64,000 bases of DNA from Blastomonas aquatica (lineage in GTDB: Bacteria; Pseudomonadota; Alphaproteobacteria; Sphingomonadales; Sphingomonadaceae). The stretch spans positions 496,001 through 560,000 of the forward strand of contig NZ_BMGD01000001.1 in the NCBI RefSeq assembly GCF_014639875.1, written 5' to 3'. The notes under the pieces were generated by a model. It had not been told where the DNA came from and did not search any database. It was given only the letters and a program-made list of their open reading frames with translations. Within the stretch, counting starts at the first letter, position 1. The number at the start of each line of letters is the position of its first letter. Positions 8,799 through 22,576 of the stretch are shown here, one piece after another. Made by a program: the position numbers and the translations under genes.

Positions 8799-9568
8799 AT
8801 CAGCGGCTCCTGCCGTGCTGGGTTCGCGTACAGATAGCCGCCACCGAAGTAGCCGGATATCTTGTCTTCCTCGAGACGGCTGATCTGGCCTGCGATTTCA
8901 ACCTGCGGGCATCCGGCAAACTGCGCGGCGTTGATCGCATCGACCACGATCTGGCGGGCAGACTTGCGGACCTTTGCCATCGCCATCGGCGCGAGTGCAT
9001 GCACGCCTTCTGCGGTGACGACCTCAAGATAGCGCACCTGATGCTCGGAACGGTCGACCCAGATTTCGGAAACAGTGCCTGCGACCGCGCCATCAGCACC
9101 GATCACGGTCATGCCACGCGGATCGGGATCGCCGCGGGCGATCGAGAAGCTGGGTTCCAGCGTCATCGGCACGATACGGTTGTTACCGAACGCATCAATA
9201 TCGGGCAAAGGGCTACGCTGAGCGTACGCCGACGGGCCGATGCAATCGGCGAGCGGGTTGCCGGTGGGGATGTAGGGATCGCCTGCACCCGGGCCAGCCT
9301 TGCGCGCAGCGATGTTGAACGGCTCCTTGCCGATCGTTGGAGTATAGACGATGCCGCGACCGAAGGGCAGCTTGAACGACTTGGGACTGCCATGCAGCAG
9401 CGGGCCACCCATGCCGAGCGAGCGTCCGGTCAGTTCGTCTTCGAGCGGAAAGCCCTCTCGTCGATCTTCGCGTCGCAGATAATATATCAGGCCAATGAAA
9501 AAGACCACGAAGGCCCAGAAAGCGATCGATGCAACATCAATATTGCCCACGATATTGCCGTTAAACAT
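8795..9568 (-). CDS. puhA: Photosynthetic reaction centre H subunit
   Basis: A 257-residue type II reaction-centre H chain. A single N-terminal membrane helix (about residues 12-32, ending in IYYLRREDRREGFPLE) is followed by the cytoplasmic PRC-barrel domain with KPFRLPFGRG-like KSFKLPFGRG, DPYIPTGNPLADCIGP and a VSEIWVDRSEHQVRYLEV stretch. It anchors the L and M subunits and shapes proton entry to QB. The L and M genes (puf) are not in this window. The gene lies 27 bp after lhaA. Confidence 0.96.
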   Translation of the reverse strand: MFNGNIVGNIDVASIAFWAFVVFFIGLIYYLRREDRREGFPLEDELTGRSLGMGGPLLHGSPKSFKLPFGRGIVYTPTIGKEPFNIAARKAGPGAGDPYIPTGNPLADCIGPSAYAQRSPLPDIDAFGNNRIVPMTLEPSFSIARGDPDPRGMTVIGADGAVAGTVSEIWVDRSEHQVRYLEVVTAEGVHALAPMAMAKVRKSARQIVVDAINAAQFAGCPQVEIAGQISRLEEDKISGYFGGGYLYANPARQEPLI

Positions 9569-9595
9569 GGCGATTACCTCTCTTCTTCAAAAACA

Positions 9596-11025
9596 TCATG
9601 TCGGGAACTCTGTGAGGCCGAACCGCGGTTGCGATGTGGCGGTATCGACCTGTTGGCCCCCGACAAGCGGGCCAAGCACGATCATGGTAACAAGCAGCAA
9701 AACGATCTCGATCAGGTACACGGTGCCATAGCCGGTGGCGCGATAGGCCAGGGTGTGACCGATCTGGTCCGCCAGCGCGAGCGCGGAGACCCCGTCGCGG
9801 ATCAGCCCGCCTGCAAGGATGGCAAGCCCGGCACTGGTCGCCTGAACCGCGCCCCAGGCGCCCAGCGCCAGGCCCGACCCCTTGTGCTGGCCGCTGCCGG
9901 CAATTGCCATGATCGAAGTCAAGGTGCCGACCGAAAAGAGTCCCGAACCGATGCCGATGGTCAACGATCCGGCGAACACCAGCTCGCTGGCGTCCAGCGG
10001 CACGGCAAACAGCAGCATGGCAAAGGCCAACATTCCAACGACCGCGCCAAAGCCTGCAAGCCGCAACGGATCGGCACCTGCGCTCAGGCGGCGCGCGGCA
10101 TAGGCAAAGCTCAACAGCATGCCGAACGCCCAGAGGCCGGTCAGCACCGTGGTGGCCCCCACCGACATTCCCAGTATCTCGCCGCCAAACGGCTCAAGCA
10201 GCACATCCTGCATGCTGAACGCCGCCGTGCCGCAACCGATCGCTGCCAGCAGCCGCGCATTGCGCGCTTCTGCGGTGAATTCGCGCCAGACGACCGAGAA
10301 TTTGGGCGTCGGACGTTCGGGCCGGGTGGTCGAGGGGCGACGTGCCTCCTGCTTCCACAACGCGATGATGTTGAGCGCCATGGTGAACATCGCAGCGCCC
10401 TGAACGATCGCGACCAGCCGGGTCGCGGAGAAGTCCGCGAGCAGCGAGCCCATGATGAACGCAGCCATCATCATGCCGACCAGCAGCATCACGAACATCA
10501 GCGCGACGACGCGAGGGCGGGTGTCTTCGGGTGCCAGATCGGTCGCCAGCGCAAGCCCTGCGGTCTGCGTGGTGTGCATGCCAAGCCCGGTGAGCAGGAA
10601 CGCGACCGCTCCCGCGATCAGGCCCACGGTGAAGGTATCGGGCCGCGACAGCAGCAGCAGCGCGAACGGCATGATCGCCAATCCGCCGAACTGAAGCAGC
10701 GAGCCGAACCAGATATAAGGCACCCGGCGCCAGCCGAGCATCGACTTGTGGTTGTCCGACTTGTGGCCGATCAGCGCGCGGAAGGGCGCGACCAGCAAGG
10801 GGATCGCGATCATCAGCGCGACCAGCCAGGCCGGCGTGCCGAGTTCGACGATCATCACGCGGTTGAGCGTGCCATTGAGCAGCACCGTGGCGATCCCCAC
10901 GGTCACCTGGAACAACGACAGCCGCAGCAGACGGCCCATCGGCAGTTCCGCGCTCGCCGCATCGGCGAACGGCAGGAAGCTGCTTCCCAGGCCGGTGAAG
11001 AACCGGGTCGAGACGCCAGCAAGGT

Positions 11026-11029
<4 letters not shown>
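9596..11029 (-). CDS. lhaA: LH1 assembly factor, PucC/LhaA-family membrane protein
   Basis: A 477-residue, roughly 12-helix member of the BCH/PucC major-facilitator branch. NRVMIVELGTPAWLVALM, followed by LVAPFRALIGHKSD and RRVPYIWFGSLLQFGG, is typical of LhaA, which delivers bacteriochlorophyll or stabilises nascent LH1 peptides. Its position between bchM and puhA is the classical LhaA locus; a second family member is at 25103-26437. The start overlaps bchM by 4 bp. Confidence 0.94.
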
Positions 11030-12629
<1,600 letters not shown>

Positions 12630-15600
12630 TCATTCTGCTGCGATCAGGCCTTCCAGCCTGTCTTCAATATCGTCCGCGGCGGCGCGCAGCGCAGCCAGGG
12701 TAGCGGCATCCGGTTCCCACAGCCGGCGGTCGCATGCTTCCAGAAGGCGTTCGGCAACACGTGCCGAGGCTTTCGGATTGAGTGTGGCGAGGCGCGCACG
12801 CATCGCATCGTCGAGCACATAGGTTTCGCTGATCTGCTGGTAGACCCAAGGTGCGACCTGGCCGGTGGTGGCCGACCAGCCCATCGTCGTGGTGACATGG
12901 CCCTCGATCTGGCGGACACCCTCGAAGCCGTGCTTGAGCATGCCTTCGTACCATTTGGGGTTGAGCATCCGGGTGCGGGTTTCGCGGTCAATCTGCTCGG
13001 ACAGCGTGCGCACCTTGGCAGGGCCTTCGGTGGCATCGACGATGTAGACCGGCGCGGCCTTGCCGCCGCGGGCGCGGGTGACCGAGCGGCTGACACCGCC
13101 CAGCGCATCGACATACTGATCGATATCGGTGACGCCCAGTTCGACCGAGTCGAGGTTCTGGTAGGTGAACTCGACCGAGGAGAGCGCGCTTTCGAGCAGC
13201 TCGCGGTGCTTTACCGGCGCGCCCGAGCGGCCATAGGCATAGCCCTTGTGGGTTTCGAAGGCTTCGGCAAGCTCGTCGGGGTCGGCCCAGGCGCCGCCGT
13301 CAATCATCATGTTGACCTGCGCGCCATATGCGCCCTCGGCGTTGGAGAAGACCCGCAAGGATGCCGTTTCCATATCGCAGCCTATCTTGGCGGCGTGCAC
13401 CAGTGCATGCTTGCGCACGAAATTCAGCGTTTCGGGCTCGTCAGCGGTCGCGGCCAGCCAGGCGGCTTCGGCAATCATCCGGGTCTGCAACGGCAGAAGA
13501 TCACGGAACACGCCCGAAAGCGTGGCGATCACGTCGATCCGTGGGCGGCCCAGTTCGGCGAGCGGGATGAGCTCCGCGCCAGCCAGACGCCCGTAGGAGT
13601 CGAAGCGCGGGCGCGCACCCAGCAGGCACATGACCTGCGCGATCTGCGTGCCTTCGGTCTTGAGGTTGTCGGTGCCCCACAGCACCATCGCGATGCTTTC
13701 AGGCACCGGATCGCCGGCTTCGGCATGGCGGGCCAGCAAAGCTTCGGCCTGGACGGTCCCGGTGGCGCAAGCAAAGGCGCTGGGGATGCGGAAAGGATCG
13801 AACCCATGGGTGTTGCGCCCGGTGGGCAGCACTTCGGGGTTGTGCAGGATGTCACCGCCCGGCGCCGGACGGACATAACCGCCGTCGAGCGCATGGACCA
13901 AGGCACCCAGCTCGTCATTGGCCGACAGCTTGGCATCAAGCTCTTCGCGAGTAGCGCCATTGTCGGCAGCGGCCAGCGCATTGAGGAACGCCTCGCGCTC
14001 TTCGCCTTCGAGCTGGCTGCCCAGCACATGCAGGCCAAAGGGGATCAGCGCGCGTTCGAGCTCGTACAGATTGCCCGCCAGCGCGGCGATATCAGACCCG
14101 TCGATGTCCAGGGCGGTCGCCGCATCGCGGATCATGATTTCCAGCGCGGCGCGTTCGACGCCCTCGCCAGCCAGCGAACGCCAGCGTTCGACCAGCGCCT
14201 TGAGATCGGAAAAGCCCTTGTACAGGCCGGCTTCGGCCAGCGGCGGGGTGAGGTACGACACCAGGGTCGCACCCGAACGGCGCTTGGCGATGATGCCTTC
14301 CGAAGGGTTGTTGGCCGCGTAGAGATAGAAATTGGGGACAGTGCCCAGCAGACGGTCGGGCCAGCAATCGCCCGAAAGGCCTGCCTGCTTGCCCGGCATG
14401 AACTCGAGCGCGCCATGGGTACCGAAGTGCAGCATCGCATCGGCGCGGAAGTCTTCGCGGATCCAGCGATAGAATGCGGCAAAGGCGTGCGTCGGGGCGA
14501 AATCGCCGTCGAACAGCAACCGCATCGGGTCGCCCTCATAGCCGAAGCTGGGCTGAACGCCGACGAACACGTTGCCGAACTGCTTGCCGAGCACGTGGAT
14601 CGACCAGCCATCGCTGTTCAGCTTGCCGGGCGCGGGGCCCCACTGCTTTTCGATCGCGCGCAGATGCGGTTCGTTGGTGACATGGTCGTCGGTCGAGATC
14701 CGCACCGCGACATTGGCGTCCGATCCGAAGCGTTCCGCATTGCCCTTGAGGATGGCATCGCGCAGGCCATCGACGGTGGCCGGTGCTGAGCAGTCATAAC
14801 CCTCGGCCGACAGGCGGTGGAGCGTGGCGTGTAGTGACTCGAACACCGCAAGGTGCGCCGCGCTGCCGGTGGCACCGGCATTGGGCGGAAAGTTGAAGAG
14901 GATGATCGCCAGCTTGCGCTTGGCCCGCTCGGACCGGCGCAGCGCCACCATCCGCTCGACCTTGGCGGCGAGCATCTCGGCGCGCTCGGGGCAGCTTTGC
15001 ATCGAGCGCATCGCATCGGGCGCGGTGAACAGGCAGTGGCGCGCGCAGCCATCGCAGGGCTCGCCCGCGCCATCGGATCGGCCACCAAAGACATGCGGCA
15101 TAACCGCGCCATCGAGCTCGGGGATCGCGACCATCATTGTTGCTTCCAGCGGCAGCAGGCCCTGATGGCGGTTGCCCCATTGCTCGAGGCTCTGGAACTC
15201 GATGGGGTGCGCCGCGATGTACGGCAGGTCCATTCCGGCAAGAATTTCCTCGGCGGCGGCCGCATCGTTATAGGCAGGGCCGCCGACCAGCGAGAAGCCG
15301 GTGAGGTTGATCACCGCATCGACTTGCGGCTGGCCATCCTTGACCAGGAACCTGTCGATCGCCGGACGCGCATCAAGCCCGCTGGCGAAGGTCGGCACGA
15401 CATTGAGCCCGCGCGCTTCGAGCGCTGCGATCACGCCGTCATAATGCGCGGCGTCCTTGCCGAGCAGATACGAGCGCAGCAGGATCAGGCCGACGGTGCC
15501 GCCAGCCTTGGCATTGCGCGGCAGCGCGCGCGCGTCTTCGGTGATCTTTTCCGCCATCGCGGGGTGATACAGGCCCAGCTCGGGATACTCGCGCGGCGCC

Positions 15601-16250
15601 TGCGCCGGCGTGGTGCCCTTAAGCGCAGCACGGTCGCCAGCGGCATAGCGATCGATCAGGCCGCGGATCATCGAGACGACATTGTCGTCGCTGCCCGCCA
15701 GCCAATATTGCAAGGTGAGGAAATAATGCCGCACGTCCTGCGCGGTGCCGGGGACGAACTTGAGGATCTTGGGCAGGCGGCGCAGCATCTTCATCTGGCC
15801 GGCACCCGAACTGGCCCCCGGCTTCGATGATCCGCGCAGCTTCTTGAGCAGCGCCAGCGGTCCGCGCGCAGGCGCATCCATGCGATATCCGCCCATCCGG
15901 GTCAGCTTGACGATATCGCCTGCCGACATCAGGCCGAGCATCGCATCGCACTGCTCGCGTCGGGCCTCGAGCGCGGGAAGAATCGCGCGGACATGGTCCT
16001 CGAGAAACAGCATGGTGGCGATGATGATATCGGCGCGGGCGATATCGGCGCGGGCGGCATCGAGCGCACCGGGATCACGGTCCCAGTCGGCAGCGGCGTG
16101 GAAACCGATGGACAGGCCCGGGAGGTCCTTGACCAGGACGGCTTCGGCACGGTCGACTGCACCCGACAGATGGTTGTCGAGCGTGATGAACACCACGCGG
16201 ATCGCGGCTGAGCGGTTCTGGGCCGCTGACGTGTTGGCTCTACCGGGCAT
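12630..16250 (-). CDS. bchH: Magnesium chelatase subunit H
   Basis: A 1206-residue, CobN-like large subunit that binds protoporphyrin IX and inserts Mg2+ with BchI and BchD (neither is in this window). Length and sequence ([39 protein letters not shown]) fit BchH. I set the start at ATG 16250, [13 protein letters not shown]; the frame is open for another 126 codons upstream but there it only shadows bchB. It overlaps the end of bchB by 11 bp and is followed by bchL after 15 bp. Confidence 0.96.
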   Translation of the reverse strand: MPGRANTSAAQNRSAAIRVVFITLDNHLSGAVDRAEAVLVKDLPGLSIGFHAAADWDRDPGALDAARADIARADIIIATMLFLEDHVRAILPALEARREQCDAMLGLMSAGDIVKLTRMGGYRMDAPARGPLALLKKLRGSSKPGASSGAGQMKMLRRLPKILKFVPGTAQDVRHYFLTLQYWLAGSDDNVVSMIRGLIDRYAAGDRAALKGTTPAQAPREYPELGLYHPAMAEKITEDARALPRNAKAGGTVGLILLRSYLLGKDAAHYDGVIAALEARGLNVVPTFASGLDARPAIDRFLVKDGQPQVDAVINLTGFSLVGGPAYNDAAAAEEILAGMDLPYIAAHPIEFQSLEQWGNRHQGLLPLEATMMVAIPELDGAVMPHVFGGRSDGAGEPCDGCARHCLFTAPDAMRSMQSCPERAEMLAAKVERMVALRRSERAKRKLAIILFNFPPNAGATGSAAHLAVFESLHATLHRLSAEGYDCSAPATVDGLRDAILKGNAERFGSDANVAVRISTDDHVTNEPHLRAIEKQWGPAPGKLNSDGWSIHVLGKQFGNVFVGVQPSFGYEGDPMRLLFDGDFAPTHAFAAFYRWIREDFRADAMLHFGTHGALEFMPGKQAGLSGDCWPDRLLGTVPNFYLYAANNPSEGIIAKRRSGATLVSYLTPPLAEAGLYKGFSDLKALVERWRSLAGEGVERAALEIMIRDAATALDIDGSDIAALAGNLYELERALIPFGLHVLGSQLEGEEREAFLNALAAADNGATREELDAKLSANDELGALVHALDGGYVRPAPGGDILHNPEVLPTGRNTHGFDPFRIPSAFACATGTVQAEALLARHAEAGDPVPESIAMVLWGTDNLKTEGTQIAQVMCLLGARPRFDSYGRLAGAELIPLAELGRPRIDVIATLSGVFRDLLPLQTRMIAEAAWLAATADEPETLNFVRKHALVHAAKIGCDMETASLRVFSNAEGAYGAQVNMMIDGGAWADPDELAEAFETHKGYAYGRSGAPVKHRELLESALSSVEFTYQNLDSVELGVTDIDQYVDALGGVSRSVTRARGGKAAPVYIVDATEGPAKVRTLSEQIDRETRTRMLNPKWYEGMLKHGFEGVRQIEGHVTTTMGWSATTGQVAPWVYQQISETYVLDDAMRARLATLNPKASARVAERLLEACDRRLWEPDAATLAALRAAADDIEDRLEGLIAAE

Positions 16251-17916
16251 AATGCGCCTTTGCCTCATAGAGCGTGTCAATCGTGATGGAGGCCAGCCCA
16301 CGCTCAGCAGCATAAGCCTCAGTGTTGCGCCGCGCCTTGCCGCGCACAAAGAACGGAATTTTCTTGAGTTCGATCTCCGCTTCGGTGGTCCAGCGGGCAG
16401 CGACGTCGAGCACCGCCACATCTCCCAAATCCTCCCCGGTACGGGGAGGTGGCAGCGCGTCAGCGCTGACGGAGGGGGAGCGTTCAGGTGCAATGTCGTC
16501 AGGGAAGCGCAATCCGGCTTCCCCTCCACCATCTTGCGGATGGTCCCCCTCCCCGGTCCGGGGAGGATTGGTCGTGGTGCCATGCGCCAGGTGGCTGGCG
16601 CCTGCACCGTCGTGAAATTCGGGATCATCGCGGAACATGGTGAGCAGATGCTCTTCCAGCCCCATCACCAGTGGATGCACCCAGCTGTCGAACAGCACGT
16701 TGGCGCCTTCGAAGCCCATTTGCGGGCTGTGCCGCGCGGGGAAATCCTGGACATGCACCGGCGCCGAGATCACCGCGCAGGGCACCGAGAGGCGCTTGGC
16801 AATGTGGCGTTCCATCTGCGTGCCCAGCACCAGCTCGGGGTGCGCGGCGGCGATGGCGTCTTCGACTTCGAGATGATCGTCGGTGATCAGCGGCTCGACA
16901 CCGTGTTCGGCAGCAGCGGCGCGGATATCGCGGGCGAATTCGCGGTTGTAGCAGCCCAGGCCGCAGACCACGAAGCCCAGCTCGTCGCGCGCGACTCGGG
17001 CCGCAGCGATGGCATGCGTCGCGTCACCGAAGATGAAGACGCGCTTGCCGGTGAGGTACGTCGAATCGACCGAGCGGCTCCACCAAGGCATCCGCGCTTC
17101 AGCAAGATCGAGCGCCGGAGCGGCATCGACACCGGCAAGGCCAGCGACTTCACGGATGAAATCGAGCGTAGCGCCATGGCCGATCGGGATGGTCTTGGTG
17201 AAGGGCTGCTTAAAGCTCTTTTCCAGCCAGCGCGCGGCGGTGTCGGCGATTTCCGGATACATCACGATGTTGAAATCGGCGTCTGCAATCCGGGCTATGT
17301 CGGCCGCGCTCGCCCCCATGGGCGCGGTGACGTTAATCTCTATGCCGAGCGCAGCCAGAATCTTCGCGATCTCGACGATATCGTCGCGATGGCGAAAACC
17401 CAGTGCGCTCGGCCCAAGCAGGTTCGCTTTGGGACGCGGAGAACCTGCCTGGCGCGATGCGGGGCGGGAGGAATCCCCGACCGCGAGAGTCCTGACAATC
17501 TGGTAGAATGTTTCCGAAGCGCCCCAGTTTTCCTTGCGGGAGTAACTGGGCAGCTCGAGCGGAATGACGGGAATGGGAAGCCGCATCGCCTGGGCCATGC
17601 CAGCGGGGTCATCCTGTATCAGTTCGGCAGTGCACGACGATCCGACCAGGAGGGCGGCGGGATTGTAGCGGGCAACCGCATCGCGCGCCGCGGTCTGGAA
17701 CAGCTCGGCGGTATCCGTGCCCAGATCGCGCGCCTGGAAGGTGGTGTAGGTCACCGGAGGACGCTTGCCGCGCCGCTCGATCATCGTGAACAGCAGGTCG
17801 GCATAGGTGTCGCCCTGCGGCGCATGCAGCAGGTAATGCACGTCGGTCATACCGGTCGCGACCCGCATTGCCCCTACGTGAGGAGGCCCTTCATAGGTCC
17901 AGACCGATAGCTGCAT
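16240..17916 (-). CDS. bchB: Dark-operative protochlorophyllide reductase subunit B, with in-frame repeat insertion
   Basis: A 558-residue NifK-like subunit; with BchN it holds the 4Fe-4S cluster (BchB contributes an Asp near residue 36, in GDTYADLLF) and the substrate pocket. Residues 1-445 read as normal BchB, and the last ~50 residues, [19 protein letters not shown] onwards, are the C-terminal PCP_red domain. Between them, residues about 450-497 are low-complexity and translate an intergenic-type palindromic repeat (16427-16569). The family is usually some 510-540 residues long. The frame is intact, so the insertion lengthens a linker and the protein is probably functional; that is inference. 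Confidence 0.95.
   Translation of the reverse strand: MQLSVWTYEGPPHVGAMRVATGMTDVHYLLHAPQGDTYADLLFTMIERRGKRPPVTYTTFQARDLGTDTAELFQTAARDAVARYNPAALLVGSSCTAELIQDDPAGMAQAMRLPIPVIPLELPSYSRKENWGASETFYQIVRTLAVGDSSRPASRQAGSPRPKANLLGPSALGFRHRDDIVEIAKILAALGIEINVTAPMGASAADIARIADADFNIVMYPEIADTAARWLEKSFKQPFTKTIPIGHGATLDFIREVAGLAGVDAAPALDLAEARMPWWSRSVDSTYLTGKRVFIFGDATHAIAAARVARDELGFVVCGLGCYNREFARDIRAAAAEHGVEPLITDDHLEVEDAIAAAHPELVLGTQMERHIAKRLSVPCAVISAPVHVQDFPARHSPQMGFEGANVLFDSWVHPLVMGLEEHLLTMFRDDPEFHDGAGASHLAHGTTTNPPRTGEGDHPQDGGGEAGLRFPDDIAPERSPSVSADALPPPRTGEDLGDVAVLDVAARWTTEAEIELKKIPFFVRGKARRNTEAYAAERGLASITIDTLYEAKAHYAR
16427..16569. repeat. CCTCCCC/GGGGAGG palindromic element inside bchB
   Basis: The segment begins AAATCCTCCCCGGTACGGGG and ends CCGGTCCGGGGAGGATT, with internal GGAGGGGGAG and CCCCTCCACCATC blocks. 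Intergenic copies of the same design lie at 55436-55571 and 57440-57604, with a looser relative at 29113-29275. Here it lies wholly in the bchB reading frame without creating a stop. Confidence 0.88.
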
Positions 17917-17920
17917 GACC

Positions 17921-19776
<1,856 letters not shown>

Positions 19777-19809
19777 AAGCGCCGTTGCGTCTCCCGTATC
19801 AAGACCTGA

Positions 19810-19839
19810 AGCCTACCCTTCGCTCGGCAAAAGTGTCAA
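19810..19839 (-). promoter_or_regulatory. Predicted bchF operon promoter
   Basis: Read on the - strand: TTGACA (19839-19834), 18-bp spacer, TAGGCT (19815-19810). The -35 box is embedded in the PpsR-like palindrome at 19834-19851. The predicted transcript would start about 27 nt before bchF. Confidence 0.5.
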
Positions 19840-19851
19840 GTTAAATTGACG
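19834..19851. promoter_or_regulatory. PpsR/CrtJ-type site, one mismatch
   Basis: TGT-N12-ACG, one base from the TGT-N12-ACA consensus. It covers the predicted bchF -35 box. Confidence 0.6.
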
Positions 19852-19876
19852 TATAGTTTTCTTGACAAAAAGTCTG

Positions 19877-19905
19877 TTGTCAGGCTCACTGGACAGGCGT
19901 AGGGT
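19877..19905 (+). promoter_or_regulatory. Predicted aerR promoter
   Basis: TTGTCA (19877-19882), 17-bp spacer, TAGGGT (19900-19905), with the -35 box inside the perfect PpsR-type palindrome. The leader to the aerR start would be about 95 nt. Confidence 0.4.
19878..19895. promoter_or_regulatory. PpsR/CrtJ-type site, perfect
   Basis: TGTCAGGCTCACTGGACA fits TGT-N12-ACA exactly. It sits 26 bp from the first site, between divergent bchF and aerR. Confidence 0.75.
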
Positions 19906-20006
19906 TGAGACTTGGCGAGGGAACGATCCAAGAAGTCTCCAGCCTCCAGGCCGATGCACGGTTCAATGAGGGACCGGGATGCATCGACAAGACCAGGAGA
20001 GTCTGA

Positions 20007-21065
20007 ATGGCCTCAGTTTTTGGCATCGATTTGATAAAGTCGACGACAGGACTGTTCCGCAATGCGCGTTCGCGCAAGAAAGCGTCGCCTTGGGATGGTG
20101 AGCAGACCGGTCATGGCCGCGCTGCCAGCCATCGCGCCAGCGATGACGTTGGTCGCCTGGTGGAAGACGAAATCATCCCGCGGCTGCTAATGGTGCACCA
20201 GGATGATCCACGAATGAGCCAATTCCCTGCCGATACGCCAGCGACAATGAGCCCTGGAGCCATGTCCGGTCATGGCGCGGGTCCTGACAACAACGGGTTC
20301 CGGGATACCTCGGGCACCCAGTCGAACGACAACGTGCTCGACGTGAAGATCGAAACCGTGGCCGCCCTGATTGCGCCGGTACAGGTGTTCGATGAAGCGA
20401 CGATCCAGGATTTTGCTTCACAGGTTCTGATCAGCGAAGTCGATGTTCTGTCAGATGTGGTGACTGCGTACCTCGATCAGAATATCGCGCCCGAAACACT
20501 GTTCATCCAGCTGATTGCGCCGGCTGCGCGCGAACTGGGTGAAAAATGGACTCGCGACGAATGTGATTTCGTCGATGTGACGATGGGTCTTTGGCGGCTG
20601 CAATCATTGCTGCGCACGATCGCTTTGTGGGCCCCGCCCTCACCCGGCTGGAACCTGCGCACCCACAAGGCCCTATTTACCGCGATGCCCGATGACCAGC
20701 ACAGCCTGGGAACGTTGATCATTTCGGAGTGCTTCCAGCGCGCAGGCTGGGATGTGGAAACACTGATCGAGCCGCAACAAGCGGACATTTTGCAGGCTTT
20801 GGGCGCAACATCATTCGATCTGGTTGGATTGACAGTGACGACCGACTTTTATATCGCGGCAGTCCCCAAGCTGCTGACGGCGATGAGAAGCGTGTCCTGC
20901 AATCCCAATCTTGCGATCATGATCGGCGGTCCGGCCATTGGCTATGACCCGGCGCGCGCCCGCGATTTGGGGGCCGATGGTACCGCACCGGATGCTGAGG
21001 CCGCGCTCGCTTTGGCCGACGAACTCGTATGTGCCGGGGTTGAGCGCTCAGCTCTTGCATTTTGA
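20007..21065 (+). CDS. aerR: Cobalamin-binding photosynthesis regulator AerR/PpaA
   Basis: A 352-residue soluble protein starting at ATG 20007 after AGGAGAG. The first ~110 residues are polar and low in conservation. The rest is a B12-binding fold, with the cobalamin His motif D-x-H-x-x-G visible in DDQHSLGTL, then LVGLTVTTDF and IMIGGPAIGYDP. In Rhodobacter, AerR/PpaA binds cobalamin and antagonises the PpsR/CrtJ repressor, so ppsR following directly is expected. The stop overlaps a possible TTG start of ppsR. Confidence 0.92.
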   Translation: MASVFGIDLIKSTTGLFRNARSRKKASPWDGEQTGHGRAASHRASDDVGRLVEDEIIPRLLMVHQDDPRMSQFPADTPATMSPGAMSGHGAGPDNNGFRDTSGTQSNDNVLDVKIETVAALIAPVQVFDEATIQDFASQVLISEVDVLSDVVTAYLDQNIAPETLFIQLIAPAARELGEKWTRDECDFVDVTMGLWRLQSLLRTIALWAPPSPGWNLRTHKALFTAMPDDQHSLGTLIISECFQRAGWDVETLIEPQQADILQALGATSFDLVGLTVTTDFYIAAVPKLLTAMRSVSCNPNLAIMIGGPAIGYDPARARDLGADGTAPDAEAALALADELVCAGVERSALAF

Positions 21066-21085
21066 AGTCCGCACCCGGCGCGGCT

Positions 21086-22516
21086 ATGATAAAGGACGAG
21101 CTTCTCGCAACCCCCATGCCTTTTCGCGACCTCAAAGGCGTCGTAGGCACACTTGAAATCGGAGCAGCACTCGCATTGGTGCTGGCCGCAGGCGATATCG
21201 CATTGGCGCTCGATTCCGACGGCGTCATCAGCGATGTTTCCGTCAGTGTCGACGACATGCCCGACCTCAGCGGCTGGATAGGCAGGCGCTGGGAGGACAC
21301 CGTTGCGCTTGATAGCAAGCCCAAGATCAACGAAATGCTCGCGAGCGAACCTTCAGGAACGCCCGAGCGCTGGCGTCAGGTCAACCACCCTGGCCCTGAT
21401 GGCAATCTTCCCATCCATTATCGCCTCGTCGATCTGGGCGAGGGCAATCCGCGCATGGCTATCGGCCGCGACGTTCGCGCCTGGGCCAGCCTGCAGCAAC
21501 GGCTGCTGCAGACCCAGCAGTCGCTCGAGCGCGATTATCTCAAGCTGCGCCAGACAGAGGCCCGGTTCCGCTTGTTGTTCGACATGATCACCGATCCGGT
21601 TATGGTCATCGATGCGGGCACCCGGCGGATCACGGCCGCCAACCCTGCCAGCTATCGTCTGTTCGGCGCCAAAGCGGGCACCCTTGAGAGCCGCGATCTT
21701 GCCAATGTCATTGGCGGCGTATCACGCGATGATCTGATCGCCAGCCTGGGCGGCGCAACAGCAACCGGCGAACGATGCGAGATGGATATCAACATCACCG
21801 AGGGCCAGCCCCCGATGTTGCTGACCGCGATGCCCTTCCGTCAGGACAATGGCCGCCAGTTCATGATCCGGCTATCGCAATCGGGTGAAGGCGCAGGCAA
21901 AACCAGCGACCAGCGACCTTTGCACGAATTGATCGAGCGGATGCCCGATGCCTTCGTGCTGACCGATGGCGAAATGCAGATCATCACCGCCAACTCGGCG
22001 TTTATCGACCTGGTTCATGGCAGCTCGAAAGAGGCGATCACCGGCCAACCGCTGGGCCGTTTCATCGGCCGTCCCGGTATCGATGTCGATCTGATGCGCA
22101 AGCAACTCGACGCCCATGGTCAGGTGCGCAATGCGACCACCATCGTCCATGCCGACGACGCCATCGAAGAGGCAATCGAGGTCTCGGGCGTGAAGACCGA
22201 CAGCCAGGGCGGACATTACGGCTTTGCCATCCGCACCGTCAGCCGCCGGATGCGCGACCTGCCGCCTGCCGATCGCGACCTGCCACGCTCGGTCGACCAG
22301 CTCACCGAACTCGTCGGGCGGATGCCGCTGCGCGAGATCGTCCGCGAATCGACCGACCTGATCGAACGGATGTGCATCGAGGCCGCGCTCGCCTACACGT
22401 CGGACAACCGCGCGTCCGCCGCCGAAATCCTGGGGCTGAGCCGCCAGAGCCTGTATTCCAAGCTCCATCGGCATGGGCTGGGCAATCTGGTCGGACGCAA
22501 GGACGAGCTGGGGTAG
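21086..22516 (+). CDS. ppsR: Photosynthesis gene transcriptional regulator PpsR/CrtJ
   Basis: About 476 residues. An N-terminal region, tandem PAS-type domains (around residues 145-260 and 270-385) and a linker lead to a C-terminal FIS-type helix-turn-helix, SAAEILGLSRQSLYSKLHRH. PpsR represses bch, crt and puc genes under oxygen through TGT-N12-ACA sites, several of which occur in this window. The start is uncertain: ATG 21086 is used here; TTG 21062, coupled to the aerR stop, and ATG 21116 (MPFRDLKGVVG, close to many annotated starts) are alternatives. Confidence 0.92.
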   Translation: MIKDELLATPMPFRDLKGVVGTLEIGAALALVLAAGDIALALDSDGVISDVSVSVDDMPDLSGWIGRRWEDTVALDSKPKINEMLASEPSGTPERWRQVNHPGPDGNLPIHYRLVDLGEGNPRMAIGRDVRAWASLQQRLLQTQQSLERDYLKLRQTEARFRLLFDMITDPVMVIDAGTRRITAANPASYRLFGAKAGTLESRDLANVIGGVSRDDLIASLGGATATGERCEMDINITEGQPPMLLTAMPFRQDNGRQFMIRLSQSGEGAGKTSDQRPLHELIERMPDAFVLTDGEMQIITANSAFIDLVHGSSKEAITGQPLGRFIGRPGIDVDLMRKQLDAHGQVRNATTIVHADDAIEEAIEVSGVKTDSQGGHYGFAIRTVSRRMRDLPPADRDLPRSVDQLTELVGRMPLREIVRESTDLIERMCIEAALAYTSDNRASAAEILGLSRQSLYSKLHRHGLGNLVGRKDELG

Positions 22517-22576
22517 ACCGGGCGCGGCCGCTTTGCGCCCGACAGGCCGCAGGCGGACGGGCCAGCCCGCATGTCG

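Noticed and set aside
12897-14789. 630-codon open frame on the + strand opposite bchH
   Set aside because: Pure shadow of bchH third-position GC bias.
16251-16628. N-terminal extension of the bchH frame by 126 codons
   Set aside because: It reads bchB and the repeat out of frame and adds no BchH sequence.
15745-17910. 721-codon open frame on the + strand opposite bchH/bchB
   Set aside because: Shadow of bchB and bchH; no recognisable domain.
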